Shown: positions 9,375 through 19,046 of the stretch, piece after piece | Position numbering within the stretch: the first letter of the stretch is position 1 | How the letters are laid out: every line of letters begins with the position of its first letter | Source of the DNA: Mesorhizobium sp. M1E.F.Ca.ET.045.02.1.1 | GTDB lineage: Bacteria; Pseudomonadota; Alphaproteobacteria; Rhizobiales; Rhizobiaceae | Length of the DNA: 64,000 nt | Direction: 5' to 3' | Assembly (NCBI RefSeq): GCF_003952485.1 | Contig: NZ_CP034447.1 | Coordinates: 3,858,501 to 3,922,500, forward strand | Program-made: the position numbers and the translations under genes | Notes under the pieces: generated by a model | Told to the model about the DNA's origin: nothing | What the model saw: the letters and a program-made list of their open reading frames with translations, nothing else | The model's database searches: none

Positions 9375-10733
9375 ATGCCAAAGACGGGTGGAGCCGACGA
9401 GGCCCTCAATCGGGTGAACACGAACTCCAAGCCGTCCGACCTTCGCATCACCGACATGCGGGTGGCCGAAATCGTCGGCGCGCCGTTCACCTCGGCGCTG
9501 CTCAAGATTTACACCAACCAGGGTATTGTTGGGCTTGGTGAGGTGCGCGACGGCGCAAGCGCCACCTACGCGCTGATGCTCAAAAGCCGGCTGCTCGGTG
9601 AGAATCCTTGCGATATCGACCGCCTGTTCCGCCGCATCAAGCAATTCGGCGGTCATGGGCGGCAGGGCGGCGGCGTGTCGGCGGTTGAGATTGCGCTCTG
9701 GGATCTCGCCGGCAAGGCCTATGGCGTCCCCATCTACCAGATGCTGGGCGGCAAGTTTCGCGATCACGTGCGCGTCTACTGCGATACCGATGCGGAAAAG
9801 CCGAGCGGCACCGAAACCGGCAAGCGCCTCAAGGCGCGCATGGAGCGCGGCTTCACCTTCCTCAAGATGGACCTGGGTCTGATGCAGATCGCCCACATTC
9901 CGGGCGCCGTGACAGCGCCCGCCGGCGCGCTCGAAGGGTTTCGCGCCAATCCGCGCGGCCGCGGCGGCACGCTCGAGGAGCGCAAGGCCCGCAATCTCGC
10001 CTACGATGCGCAGAACGTGCAGCACCCGTTCACGGGCCTGCATTTCACCGAAAAGGGCATAGACCTGCTCGAGCAATATATCCACGAGGTCCGCGAGGTC
10101 ATCGGCTTCGAGATCCCTCTAGCCATCGATCACGTCGGCCACATCTCGCTGCAGGACGGCATTCGCCTGTCGCGCCGTATCGAGAAATACGTGCCGGCTT
10201 GGCTCGAGGACGTGATTCCCTGGCAATACACCGAGCAGTACCGGCAATTGCAGCAAGCGACCTCGGTGCCGATCTGCACCGGCGAGGATATCTATCTCAA
10301 GGAGGGTTTCGAGCCTCTGCTGAAGAGCGGCGGCCTCTCCATAATCCACCCGGACCTGCTCACCAGCGGCGGCATCCTCGAGACCAAGAAGATCGGCGAC
10401 ATGGCGCAGGACCACGGCGTTGCGATGGCGATCCACATGGCCGAAAGCCCGATCGCCGCGATGGCCGCGGCGCATGTCGCGACCGCGACCGAGAACTTCA
10501 TGGCGCTCGAATACCATTCCGCCGATGTCGACTGGTGGGACGACATCGTCACAGGCCTTCCCAAGCCGCTTGTGAAGGACGGCTTCATCACCGTTCCGGA
10601 CAGACCGGGGCTGGGCATAGACGATGTGGTCGACGAGGTGATCAGCCAGCATCTGCAGCCCGGTGTCACAGGGATATGGCAATCCACCGAGCATTGGGAC
10701 AATGAATATAGCTGGGACCGGACCTGGAGTTAG
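9375..10733 (+). CDS. Enolase-superfamily enzyme, copy C
   Basis: At 452 residues it is longer than copies A, B and D, with a ~22-residue polar N-terminal extension and an insertion after the second barrel strand. Candidate active-site residues are Lys164 and Asp166 in FLKMDLG, Asp252 and His256 in AIDHVGH, the acid pair in WLEDV (278-279), Glu304 in TGED and His354 in [13 protein letters not shown] precedes the ATG at 9375. It sits 61 bases downstream of copy B. It may act on another stereoisomer or a later intermediate; function is unassigned. Confidence 0.84.
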   Translation: MPKTGGADEALNRVNTNSKPSDLRITDMRVAEIVGAPFTSALLKIYTNQGIVGLGEVRDGASATYALMLKSRLLGENPCDIDRLFRRIKQFGGHGRQGGGVSAVEIALWDLAGKAYGVPIYQMLGGKFRDHVRVYCDTDAEKPSGTETGKRLKARMERGFTFLKMDLGLMQIAHIPGAVTAPAGALEGFRANPRGRGGTLEERKARNLAYDAQNVQHPFTGLHFTEKGIDLLEQYIHEVREVIGFEIPLAIDHVGHISLQDGIRLSRRIEKYVPAWLEDVIPWQYTEQYRQLQQATSVPICTGEDIYLKEGFEPLLKSGGLSIIHPDLLTSGGILETKKIGDMAQDHGVAMAIHMAESPIAAMAAAHVATATENFMALEYHSADVDWWDDIVTGLPKPLVKDGFITVPDRPGLGIDDVVDEVISQHLQPGVTGIWQSTEHWDNEYSWDRTWS

Positions 10734-10836
10734 CCCAGGACCTCTGCCCTCATTCCCCCAGGTTCACAGGGCCAACGACCGACCATTCGTGTCGACCTCT
10801 CCCAAGGGAGAGGCGAAGAAAGAAACGGACGAAACC

Positions 10837-11163
10837 ATGATCTACGAACTGCGTATCTATGACTGCCTGCCGGGCAGGCTGCCGGCTTTGCTCATGCGCT
10901 TTTCCGACCAAACGCTGGCCATCTGGGAGAGGCATGGCATCCGCCAAGCCGGGTTTTTCACCACGGCGATCGGCGAAAACAGCAATCGCCTCACCTATTT
11001 CCTCGCCTGGGAATCGCTGGCCGAGCGTGAGGCGAAATGGGCGGCTTTCGTCACCGATCCGGCATGGCACAGGGCCCGGGACGAGTCTGAGCGCGACGGG
11101 CAGATCATTGCCAATATCAACAGCCAGCTGCTCACGCCGACAGCTTTCTCGTCTGTGAAATAG
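10837..11163 (+). CDS. NIPSNAP family small protein
   Basis: A 108-residue protein starting with MIYELRIYDCLPGR and carrying FLAWESLAEREAKWAAF, both typical of NIPSNAP-domain (dimeric alpha-beta barrel) proteins. The ATG at 10837 is chosen because the family always begins at the MxxELR strand; the open frame runs further upstream without similarity. It is wedged between two enolase-superfamily genes (9 bases before copy D), so a linked role in the pathway, such as lactone or adduct handling, is possible. The biochemical role of bacterial NIPSNAP proteins is not established. Confidence 0.85.
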   Translation: MIYELRIYDCLPGRLPALLMRFSDQTLAIWERHGIRQAGFFTTAIGENSNRLTYFLAWESLAEREAKWAAFVTDPAWHRARDESERDGQIIANINSQLLTPTAFSSVK

Positions 11164-11172
11164 GACTGCGCC

Positions 11173-12372
11173 ATGAAGATCACCGACCTGCGCTGCGCCG
11201 TCATAGGCAAGCATCCGATCGTGCGCATCGTGACCGACGAGGGTCTCTATGGCCTTGGCGAAGTCGAGTTCACTAAGAGCTACCTCAAGCCCTTTGTGCT
11301 GCATTTCCGCGAGGCGCTGATCGGCGAGGATCCGACCGACGTCGAGCGGGTGATGCTGAAGATCCGCCAGCGCGGCTCGTTCAAGCCCTATGGCGCGGCG
11401 GTAAGCGCCATCGAGCACGCGCTGTGGGACATAGCCGGCAAGGCCGCGGGCGTGCCGGTCTACAAACTGCTTGGCGGCAAGGTGCGCGACAAGGTGCGCG
11501 TCTACAACGGCTCGATCCGCCGCAAGCGCTCGGGCGACCGGCCGGAGGACTACGCCGCCGACGTCAAATGGATGATGGAGCAGCCGCAGAACTTCTTCAT
11601 GATCAAGCAAGGCATCTCGTTCCACTCCAACATGAAGGACAGCATAGAAGGCTTCCACTACGGCGTGACGCAGAAGAAGGCCGGCTATCACGGCGCCATG
11701 GATCAGGGCGTGATCAGCGAGCGCGGTTTCAATCACATGCTCGACTGTGTGATCGCGATGAAGGAAGTGCTGGGCGACAAGGTCAGCCTGGCGCTCGACT
11801 GCGGCCCGGGTTGGATGCTGCCCGATGCGATCAAGTTCGCCCGCGCGGTCGAGAAATACAATTTGATGTGGCTCGAGGACATGCTGACGGGCGACTATGT
11901 GCCGTGGGTCAATCCGCAGGCTTATCGGGAGCTGACCACCTCCACCTCGACGCCGATCCATACCGGTGAGCAGATCTACCTGCGGCACAATTTCAAGGAG
12001 CTGATCGAGACTCAGGCGGTGCGCGTCATCGGCCCCGATCCTGCCGATGTCGGCGGCATTGCCGAGCTCAAATGGGTTGCCGAGCACGCCTACATGCACT
12101 CGATCCTGATGGCGCCGCACGGAACCGCGAACGGCCTGCTCGGCCTCGGCGCGCTTATCAATGTCTGCGCCACCTTGCCCGCCAACTACATCGCCTTCGA
12201 GTATCCGAGCGCCTCCGACCCCTGGTGGGAGGACCTCGTCATCGGCCTGCCGTCGCAGATCGTTAAGGACAGCATGGTGGACTTGCTGGAAGCGCCGGGG
12301 CTAGGTCTCGATATCGACGCCGAAGCAGCCAGGAAATATCTCAGGGAAGAGGATGCGGGCTTCTTCGACTGA
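11173..12372 (+). CDS. Enolase-superfamily enzyme, copy D
   Basis: A 399-residue enzyme closest in layout to copy C. Lys145 in MIKQG, Asp209 in ALDCGPG, the acid pair in WLEDM (235-236), Glu266 in TGEQ and His316 in APHGTAN are the likely metal and catalytic residues. The third-strand motif has Cys-Gly where copy B has His-Gly, so its chemistry probably differs from classical galactonate dehydratase. It ends the rightward gene group; the next open frame is a permease fragment. Confidence 0.85.
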   Translation: MKITDLRCAVIGKHPIVRIVTDEGLYGLGEVEFTKSYLKPFVLHFREALIGEDPTDVERVMLKIRQRGSFKPYGAAVSAIEHALWDIAGKAAGVPVYKLLGGKVRDKVRVYNGSIRRKRSGDRPEDYAADVKWMMEQPQNFFMIKQGISFHSNMKDSIEGFHYGVTQKKAGYHGAMDQGVISERGFNHMLDCVIAMKEVLGDKVSLALDCGPGWMLPDAIKFARAVEKYNLMWLEDMLTGDYVPWVNPQAYRELTTSTSTPIHTGEQIYLRHNFKELIETQAVRVIGPDPADVGGIAELKWVAEHAYMHSILMAPHGTANGLLGLGALINVCATLPANYIAFEYPSASDPWWEDLVIGLPSQIVKDSMVDLLEAPGLGLDIDAEAARKYLREEDAGFFD

Positions 12373-12507
12373 AGAACCTCTCTTCTTTCGCCAACCTGCA
12401 TGACGCGGACCGCTTCACGCATATTGGCTGTCAGACCGCTCTCGGCTCTGAAGGCGCAGCGCGACATCGGCTCCGGATAGGCCTCGCGCGCCAGCAAACT
12501 GCACAGC

Positions 12508-12560
12508 GTGTCAGAAAAACGAAATTGTCCGCTGCCTCTCCAGTCGTAATTGTCCCAACG
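12508..12560. repeat. Possible insertion-sequence end remnant
   Basis: TGTCAGAAAAACGAAATTGTCC is followed 14 bases later by CGTAATTGTCCC, i.e. two AATTGTCC units in direct order. Short repeated units of this kind are found at the termini of IS21-type elements. No transposase gene is nearby, so at most this is a remnant, and it lies at the border between the intact enolase genes and the decayed tract. Confidence 0.25.
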
Positions 12561-12649
12561 AGGCGAACGGCTCGGGTGTCTTGGGAGGATTCCGGAGCAG
12601 CCGGTTGCCTGAGGAAGGCGCCAACCACAGGCTGCCTGGGAGGAAGAAA

Positions 12650-12959
12650 ATGCCTGGTTCGGGCAAATCGGACGGCAGGCGCCTTGGCTTCAAGGCGTCG
12701 CAGGAACTCGTGGTCGTTGCGATCTCGATCGTCCTCTTCATCGTGTTCTCGGCGACGCTCAACAATTTCCTGAGCCAAGTGAACATCATCGCCATCCTCA
12801 AGAACGTCTCGATCCTCGGCACGCTGGCAGTCGGCATGGGTCTGATTGTGGTCGGCCGCGGCATCGACCATCATCACCGCGCGGGGCTATGTGCATCACT
12901 CTTTTTCCGAGCAGCTGATGAACCTGATCCGCACCAATCTGCGCGAGCTCGCCCACTGA
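12650..12959 (+). pseudogene. Fragment of RbsC-type sugar ABC permease joined to an unknown tail
   Basis: The ATG at 12650 has a GGGAGGAAG ribosome site and opens a ~73-residue N-terminus typical of ribose/xylose-type permeases: a polar start, a hydrophobic helix, INxxxILKNVSI-like segment and GTLAVGMGLIVVGRGID, where the family continues for a further ~250 residues. At about 12869 the homology stops. After the join a different frame reads GYVHHSFSEQLMNLIR and ends at 12959, the end of some other gene that I cannot name. An internal deletion linking two genes is the simplest reading. Confidence 0.7.
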
Positions 12960-12978
12960 CGTTTCCGGCGCGTTCGGT

Positions 12979-14475
12979 TTAGTCAGTCTGGATCCAGACC
13001 GACTTGGTTTCCAGATATTCGTGCAGATGCTCGACGCCGCCCTCGCGGCCGTAGCCGGACATCTTCATGCCGCCGAACGGCACGGCCGGGTCGATGGCGT
13101 GGTACATGTTGACCCAGACCGAGCCGGCCTTGACGCGCCGCGCGAGTTTGTGCGCCGTGCCGAGATTGGTGGTGAAGATACCGGCCGCCAGACCGTAAGG
13201 CGTTGCGTTGGCCCGCGCGACCACCTCATCCAGCGTGTCGAAGGGCATCGCCGAAATGACCGGCCCGAAAATCTCTTCCCGCGCGATCGTCATCTTGTCC
13301 GACACCGCGCCGAAGACGGTCGGCGCGATGAAGTTGCCGCCGTCATAGAGCTCGCCCGTCAGTCGCGATCCGCCGGCAACCAGTTCAGCGCCCTCGTCGC
13401 TGCCGGCCTTGATGTAGCCTTCCACCTTGCCGGCCTGCCTTGCATTGATGAGCGGGCCGATTTCGGTTTCCGCCTCGATACCGTGGCCGATGCGCAGCTT
13501 GCCGGCAAACTCGGCGACCCGGCGGACGAACTCGTCGTGGATCTCGCGCGCCACGAACAGCCGCGAGCCGGCAATGCAGATCTGGCCCGAATGCACGAAC
13601 ACCGCCATGGCCGCGACCGGAACCGCCTTGTCGATATCGGCGTCGCGGCAGACGATGATCGGCGACTTGCCGCCGAGCTCGAGCGAGACGCGCTTGAGGT
13701 TGGTGACACCCGCCCGGGCGATCGCTTGACCAGTAAGCGTCGAGCCGGTGAAGACGATCTTGTTGACATCCGGATGCTCGGCGAGCCGCGCGCCGGCCTC
13801 GGCACCGGTTCCGGTGACGACGTTGACGACGCCGTCGGGCACGCCGGCTTCCTGCATCAGCCGCGCGATCAGCAGCGGCGTCAGCGACGCCTCCTCCGAC
13901 GGCTTCAGCACGATGGTGCAGCCTGTGGCCAAAGCCGGCGCGATCTTCCAGACCGAGGCGGCGGTCGGGGCATTCCAGGGAATGATCGCGCCGACGACGC
14001 CGACCGGCTCACGCCGGGTGAAGGTGACGATCTCGCCCGGAATGGAATTGTCGATCGCCTCGCCATGCAGCGCGGTCGCCATGCCGCCATAGAAGCGCAG
14101 CATGCCGATGACCCGGCGCCGGTTGGCCAACGTGCGTGTGATCGGCAGCCCCATGTCGAGCGTGTCGGAGACGCTAAGCTCTTCCCAATGCTTCTCGAAC
14201 AGGTCGGCGATCCTGAGCAGCACGCATTGCCGTTCGTAGGGCGAGAATTTGGACCAGGGGCCTTCGAAGGCCGCGCGCGCCGCGGCTACCGCCGCGTCGA
14301 TATCGGCGGCCGAGCCGCGCGGCACCGTCGCCAACACTTCGCCCGTCGCCGGGTTCAGCGCTTGCATCTCCTGGCCGGACTGCGCCGCGACCCACCTGCC
14401 GCCGATGAACATCGGCCGGAACTCGCCATGGTAGAGCGTGGTGGCCTTCGCCTTCGGGTCGAAGTTCAGCGTCAT
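12979..14475 (-). CDS. NAD(P)-dependent aldehyde dehydrogenase
   Basis: A full-length 498-residue aldehyde dehydrogenase. The cofactor-site motif IIPWNAP, KPSEEAS, FTGSTLTG, the general base Glu266 in SLELGGKSP, nucleophile Cys300 in SGQICIAGSR and EEIFGPV are all present. The start at 14475 follows AGGAGGAG. It is related to betaine-aldehyde and phenylacetaldehyde dehydrogenases, but substrate cannot be fixed. It is the only intact gene in a decayed stretch and is divergent from the SDR fragment. Confidence 0.92.
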   Translation of the reverse strand: MTLNFDPKAKATTLYHGEFRPMFIGGRWVAAQSGQEMQALNPATGEVLATVPRGSAADIDAAVAAARAAFEGPWSKFSPYERQCVLLRIADLFEKHWEELSVSDTLDMGLPITRTLANRRRVIGMLRFYGGMATALHGEAIDNSIPGEIVTFTRREPVGVVGAIIPWNAPTAASVWKIAPALATGCTIVLKPSEEASLTPLLIARLMQEAGVPDGVVNVVTGTGAEAGARLAEHPDVNKIVFTGSTLTGQAIARAGVTNLKRVSLELGGKSPIIVCRDADIDKAVPVAAMAVFVHSGQICIAGSRLFVAREIHDEFVRRVAEFAGKLRIGHGIEAETEIGPLINARQAGKVEGYIKAGSDEGAELVAGGSRLTGELYDGGNFIAPTVFGAVSDKMTIAREEIFGPVISAMPFDTLDEVVARANATPYGLAAGIFTTNLGTAHKLARRVKAGSVWVNMYHAIDPAVPFGGMKMSGYGREGGVEHLHEYLETKSVWIQTD

Positions 14476-14616
14476 CGTCTCCTCCTGGCAATTTCGCGCC
14501 GACTATTACTCCCGGTGCGGGTGACCTCAAACAAGGAAAGCTAAAAGGGCGTTCAGATAATCGGACTGTGAAACGCGCGCGTCTTCCCCGATGGTTCCAG
14601 CAACGGAGGACCAGAT

Positions 14617-15055
14617 ATGAGACTTGCTGGCAAAGTCGCCATCGTCACCGGTGGCGGATCGGGATTTGGCGAAGGCATCGTCAACAAATTCGTGGCAGAG
14701 GGCGCGTCGGTCGTGCTGATGGACCGTGACGAAGCCGCCGCGGTGCGCGTCAGCCGCGAAGCCGGCGACAAGGTGCGGCCGATCACCGGCGACGTCTCGA
14801 CGCTTGAGAGCTTTGCGGCCGCCGCCGATCTGGCCCGCTCGGCCTTCGGCGGGCTCGACATACTGGTCAACAATGCCGGTGTCGCGCAGCCGCCCTTGCC
14901 CCTGGAGACGATGGACGAAGGCCTGTTCGACCGCATCGCCAACGTCAACATGCGTTCGATATACAACGGCGCCCGCGCGGTGGTCCCGCATTTCAAATCC
15001 GTCAAATCCGGCGCCATTCTCAATGTCGCCTCCACCGGCGGCGTCTCGCCTGGCG
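14617..15055 (+). pseudogene. Truncated short-chain dehydrogenase/reductase (SDR)
   Basis: Starts at a proper ATG with GGAGG upstream and reads as a classical SDR for ~146 residues: cofactor motif VTGGGSGFGEG, acidic residue after the second strand (LMDRD), NNAG, and the beginning of the substrate-strand ILNVASTGG. The catalytic Tyr-x3-Lys region is missing, because homology ends at about 15055, where the sequence passes into the tail of an isopropylmalate-dehydrogenase-like gene in another frame. It cannot encode an active SDR. Confidence 0.85.
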
Positions 15056-15376
15056 GCGGCGACGGTCGGCGGAATGGGCATGGCACCCTCGGCGGAGGTC
15101 GGCGACGCAAAGGGCTTCTTCCAGGCCGCGCACGGGTCCGCGCCGGACATTGCCGGCAAGGGGATCGCAAATCCCTACGGGACGATCCTGTCGGCGGCGG
15201 CCATGCTCGACTGGCTCGGCCGCGGACATGACGACGAAAGGCTGCGCCGGGCCGCCGAACAAATCCGCCGTGTGACGGAAGCGTGCCTGGCGAGTGGATG
15301 GCTCAGCGCCGATCTGAAGGGAAAGTCATCGACCGCGGAAATCACCGGGAACGTCTGCGACCGGCTCGCAGCTTGA
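15056..15376 (+). pseudogene. C-terminal fragment of isopropylmalate/isocitrate/tartrate dehydrogenase family
   Basis: Directly after the SDR break a shifted frame encodes about 105 residues of a decarboxylating dehydrogenase tail: GGMGMAPSAEVG, FQAAHGSAPDIAGKGIANP and the terminal segment SSTAEITGNVCDRL. HGSAPDIAGKGIANP is the NAD-contacting region of this family. The N-terminal ~250 residues and the start are absent. With the SDR fragment it marks one deletion endpoint. Confidence 0.85.
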
Positions 15377-15380
15377 CGCG

Positions 15381-16537
15381 ATGGGGCGGCTCGATCGAAA
15401 CATATCGGTGGAGGATTTTCGCCAGTTGGCGCGCCGCCGGCTGCCGAAATCCATCTTCGAGTTCGTCGATGGCGGGGCAGGCCAGGAACTGACCTTGCGG
15501 GACAACCGCGCAGGCTTCGAGCGTATCCGGCTGGTGCCCCGTGTTTTGACCGACGTGTCCCGGCCGGATTTGACCACGACATTGTGGTCCAAGACCTATC
15601 CGACGCCGCTGGTGATCAGCCCGATGGGATCCTGCGCGCTGGTGCGCCCCGGCGCCGATATCGCGATTGCCACGGCGGCAGCGGCTCGGGGCATTCCCTA
15701 CACGCTGTCGACCATGGCGACGACCGGCATCGAGCGGATGGCAAGGGCCGTCCAGGGGCCGCTTTGGTTTCAGCTCTATGTGCTGAAGGATTTCGATTTC
15801 AATCACAGGCTGGTGCGTCAGGCGGAGGAGTTCGGCTATTCCGCGCTCGTCGTCACCGTCGACCTCCAGACGGGCGGCAAGCGCGAAAAGGATCTGAGGA
15901 ACGGAATTTCGATCCCGCTGCGGCCTTGCCTGCGGCACCTGATCGAAGGGACCGCGCATCCGGGATGGTCGCTTCGGCTGCTTCGCGGTGGCTTCCCGCA
16001 ATTCGAGAATGTGCGCGGCTATCTGGGCGATACCGGCGCGGGGCTGACGATCGCCGCGCGCGTCGGTCGCAACCTCCACGCTGGTTTCGACTGGAACGAG
16101 TTCCGGACGATCCGCGACTGGTGGAAGGGGCCGCTGATCGTCAAGGGCGTCCTGCACCCCGGCGATGCGGCGAGGCTAATTGCGGAGGGCGCGGACGGGA
16201 TCTGGATGTCCAACCACGGCGGTCGCCAATTGGACGGGGCGGTTTCGAGCATAGACGCGATCACAATGGTGCGGGATGCAGTCGGCGGCCGGGTTCCGAT
16301 CCTGATCGATTCCGGCATCCGGACGGGCATATGGACGTCATCAAGGCAAAAGCCCGCGGAGCGGCCGCTGCCGCCATCGGCCGGGCGGCGCTGTTTGGAG
16401 CCGTGGAGGGACGAGCAGGCGTCGAGCGGGTCTTGGACGTCCTGCTCGACGAAATCGCGACCGGTCTGAAACTATGCGGTGTGCCCGGTTTTCAGCAGGT
16501 TGGCTCGGACTTGATTTCTCCAGCCCTCGCAGGCTGA
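15381..16537 (+). pseudogene. FMN-dependent 2-hydroxy acid dehydrogenase with a frameshift
   Basis: Reads as an L-lactate/glycolate-oxidase family enzyme from the ATG at 15381: RRLPKSIFEFVDGGAGQE, the FMN-site SPMGSCALV, WFQLYVLKD, the catalytic His in SNHGGRQLDG and DSGIRTG. At about 16330 the frame is lost. The expected continuation, reading DVIKAKARGAAAAAIGRA and ending at 16537, lies in another frame. The 15381 frame instead ends at 16469 with an unrelated tail. Either a real inactivating single-base indel or a base-call error; the surrounding decay favours the former. Confidence 0.8.
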
Positions 16538-16864
16538 GCGGGTGGTCCGTGGGAGGAGTATGACTGCAGCAAACAGCGGTCTAAGTCACGCTTGAAATGT
16601 TTATGCTGCAGAATGCAACGACTTCGACTCGCTTGCGGTTGCGAACTTGACGCTGGCTTCGAAGCCGGACTGCGTTCCGGGCCTCGGCGGAAGCGGGCTG
16701 AGCGCGATGGAGCATTCGCCGCGGATGAGCGTGCCGCCCGCGCCCGGAATCTCCGCGTTTTGTCGCCAGGGTGCCGATGTCGTGCTGCTGCAGTCCCACC
16801 GGCATCCGACATAATCAGTGGCTCCACGGCACGCCATCGACGGGGGCGGGCAAAGCGTGGTTGA
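16538..16864. other. Intergenic, nothing recognised
   Basis: Lies between the broken FMN dehydrogenase and the end of pqqE. Short open frames on the minus strand here have no recognisable motif and could be remnants. Confidence 0.4.
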
Positions 16865-17998
16865 TCAAGCGCTTTTGTCAGGTCGAGTTGTGGCGCCGAT
16901 CCGCCGGAAAATGAAACTTTCCGCGCCATTTCTCTCCGGCGCTGCCTGTGCCAGCGCGGCGTCGGCCAGTATCGCCATGTGGTTGTGGATCGGCGACTTG
17001 ATGCAGGCTGGATCCGTAGCCGCGGCATCGCCGGCAATCGCCATCGCCTGACACCTGCAGCCGCCCCAGTCGATCTCGCGACGCTCGCAGCTTCGGCAGG
17101 GCTCCTGCATCCATCCGGTGCCGCGGAAGGCATTGAACGCTGGTGAATCGGTCCAGATTTCGGCAAGCGTGCGCTCGCCGAAACGCTCGAAGTGGAGCGA
17201 AGGAATCGTCTGCGCGGCATGGCATGGCAACACGGTACCGTCCGGAGCCACCATGAACGCATCGCGCGCCCAGCCGCCCATACACGGCTTGGGATAGATG
17301 GCAAAATAGTCGGGCGTGACGAAGTCGATGTTCATAACGCCGGCTAGCTGTTCCTGAGCCGCCGCGACAATGTCCGCCTGCCGCTCGACCGCGGCACGTT
17401 CGGGCATCAGCATATCGCGATTGGCCAGCGCCCAGCCGGCATACTGCACGTTGGCGATCTCGAGCCGCTCCGCGCCCAACGAAAGGGCCAGATCGATGAA
17501 TTCGGGCACTTCCTCGATGTTGTGACGATGGATCGGCGCATTGATGGTGAGCGGCAGCCCGGCCGCGCGGGTGCGGCGTGCCGTCTCCAGCTTCTTTTCG
17601 TGGCTGCCGCCGTGGTTGCCGATACGGTCGGTCGTGGCCGGACGAGCACCCTGAAAGCTTAACTGCAAGTGGTCGAGACCGGCTTCGGCAAAGGCCTCGA
17701 TGCGGCCTTCGGCAATGCCGACGCCGGCGGTGATCAGGTTGGTGTAGACACCGCGCGCCGAAAGCCCGGCGATCAATTGCTCGAGGTCGCGGCGCAGCGT
17801 CGGCTCGCCGCCGGACAGATGCACCTGCAGAATGCCAAGATCGGCGGCCTGCGAGAAGAGATCGAGCCAAGTCTGCGTGTCGAGCTCGCGATTGGCCTTC
17901 AGCAATTCGAGCGGATTGGAGCAATAAGGGCACTGCAGCGGGCAGCGATGCGTCAGTTCCGCCAGCATGCCGATCGGAGGGAGAACGGGCTCGCTCAT
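16865..17998 (-). CDS. pqqE: PqqE, radical SAM peptide cross-linking enzyme of PQQ synthesis
   Basis: A 377-residue radical SAM protein. The SAM-cluster motif is Cys19-x3-Cys23-x2-Cys26 in HRCPLQCPYCS, followed by HLSGGEPTLR. The C-terminal SPASM-type cysteines appear in PCMGGW, LPCHAA and CRSCERREIDWGGCRCQA. In the family it forms the Glu-Tyr carbon-carbon bond in PqqA, helped by PqqD. The ATG at 17998 overlaps the pqqD stop as ATGA. It ends the pqqABCDE operon. Confidence 0.96.
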   Translation of the reverse strand: MSEPVLPPIGMLAELTHRCPLQCPYCSNPLELLKANRELDTQTWLDLFSQAADLGILQVHLSGGEPTLRRDLEQLIAGLSARGVYTNLITAGVGIAEGRIEAFAEAGLDHLQLSFQGARPATTDRIGNHGGSHEKKLETARRTRAAGLPLTINAPIHRHNIEEVPEFIDLALSLGAERLEIANVQYAGWALANRDMLMPERAAVERQADIVAAAQEQLAGVMNIDFVTPDYFAIYPKPCMGGWARDAFMVAPDGTVLPCHAAQTIPSLHFERFGERTLAEIWTDSPAFNAFRGTGWMQEPCRSCERREIDWGGCRCQAMAIAGDAAATDPACIKSPIHNHMAILADAALAQAAPERNGAESFIFRRIGATTRPDKSA

Positions 17999-18291
17999 AG
18001 CTTCACCAGCAGCTTGTCCGACCATTCCTGCAGGAAGGCGATGACGTCGGCCGCCACGGCCTCCTGATCGGCGTCATAATCGGAGGCAAGATCGGCGATG
18101 ATGTGGCCGACCGTGGATCGCCCATCGCAGCGGCGCAATATGTCGAGACTGATTTCGTTCGGCCAGAACACCTTCTCCGGCGAAAGCACGGCGAAGGCCT
18201 GCCGCACGGGGTCGTACTGTATGCGCACATGCTTCGGCAGCGATGGCACCGATCGCAACGACACGATGGCTCTTTCGCGCAGCGTCATCAT
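17995..18291 (-). CDS. pqqD: PqqD, PqqA peptide chaperone
   Basis: A 98-residue protein with the PqqD winged fold: LRSVPSLPKHVRIQYDP, VFWPNEISLDILRRCDG and the C-terminal helix FLQEWSDKLLV. It binds the PqqA precursor peptide and presents it to PqqE. The start is the first of two ATGs, overlapping the pqqC stop by one base (TGATG). It is a separate gene here, not fused to pqqC as in some methylotrophs. Confidence 0.95.
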   Translation of the reverse strand: MMTLRERAIVSLRSVPSLPKHVRIQYDPVRQAFAVLSPEKVFWPNEISLDILRRCDGRSTVGHIIADLASDYDADQEAVAADVIAFLQEWSDKLLVKL

Positions 18292-19046
18292 CAGGCTGCC
18301 TCCGGGCGGAAGGCGCCGGGCGGTATGTTTCCCGGCGAACCATAGGCATGTTGAAGCGCGTCGAGCATGGCCCACAGTATATCGCATTTGAACACCAGCG
18401 CATCGATCGCCTGCTGCTGGCGTTCGGCCGTATCGGCATGGCTGAGCACGTAGGCGAGGGCGAACTCGGCGTCGCGCGATGCCTGTTGGGGCCGTCGGCT
18501 GAAATAGCCCAGCGTGTCCTCTGTGATGTAGTCGTATTTCGCCAGCATCGCCGGCACCCGCTCACCGATGATGGTCGGCGAGAACATCTCGGTCAGCGAC
18601 GATGCGACCGCCTCGAGCAGCGTCCGGTTCGTGCAGAAGGAAAGGTAGGCGCCGACGGCGAAACGGGTCGCCGGCAGCGCCAGCCTTTCGCTCTTGACGG
18701 CCTCGGCATCGAGCCCGAGCGAGGTGGCCAGATGCAGCCAGCGCGCGATGCCGCCGCTCCAGCCGTCCTCGCCGTCGTGGTCCTCGATGCGTTTGCGCCA
18801 GGCGGCGCGAAACGCCGGATCCTCGGCACGCGCCAGGATCATGGCGTCCTTGCGCGGAATGACGGCCTGGTAGCAATAGCGGTTCAGCGCCCAGGCCTGC
18901 ATTTCGGCCTTCGACAGCGCGCCACTGGTCATTCTGTGATGGAAAGGATGATGGTTGTGATAGCGCTCGTCACCGACCTGCCGCAGCACGGCCTCGAGCT
19001 GGCTCTTGGACAGGCCACCTTTGGCTGCATCGTGAAAATCGCTCAA
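18291..19046 (-). CDS. pqqC: PqqC, cofactor-independent oxidase for the last PQQ step
   Basis: A 251-residue heme-oxygenase-fold protein. YHNHHPFHHRM, WALNRYCYQAVIPRKDA and RIEDHDGEDG are the strongly conserved PqqC segments around the active site. It catalyses ring closure and the eight-electron oxidation that yields PQQ. Translation probably begins at the TTG at 19046 (GGAG eight bases upstream), overlapping the pqqB stop. Confidence 0.95.
   Translation of the reverse strand: MSDFHDAAKGGLSKSQLEAVLRQVGDERYHNHHPFHHRMTSGALSKAEMQAWALNRYCYQAVIPRKDAMILARAEDPAFRAAWRKRIEDHDGEDGWSGGIARWLHLATSLGLDAEAVKSERLALPATRFAVGAYLSFCTNRTLLEAVASSLTEMFSPTIIGERVPAMLAKYDYITEDTLGYFSRRPQQASRDAEFALAYVLSHADTAERQQQAIDALVFKCDILWAMLDALQHAYGSPGNIPPGAFRPEAA

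Noticed and set aside
13021..14544. 507-codon plus-strand open frame
   Set aside because: Complete shadow of the aldehyde dehydrogenase, which has all catalytic motifs.
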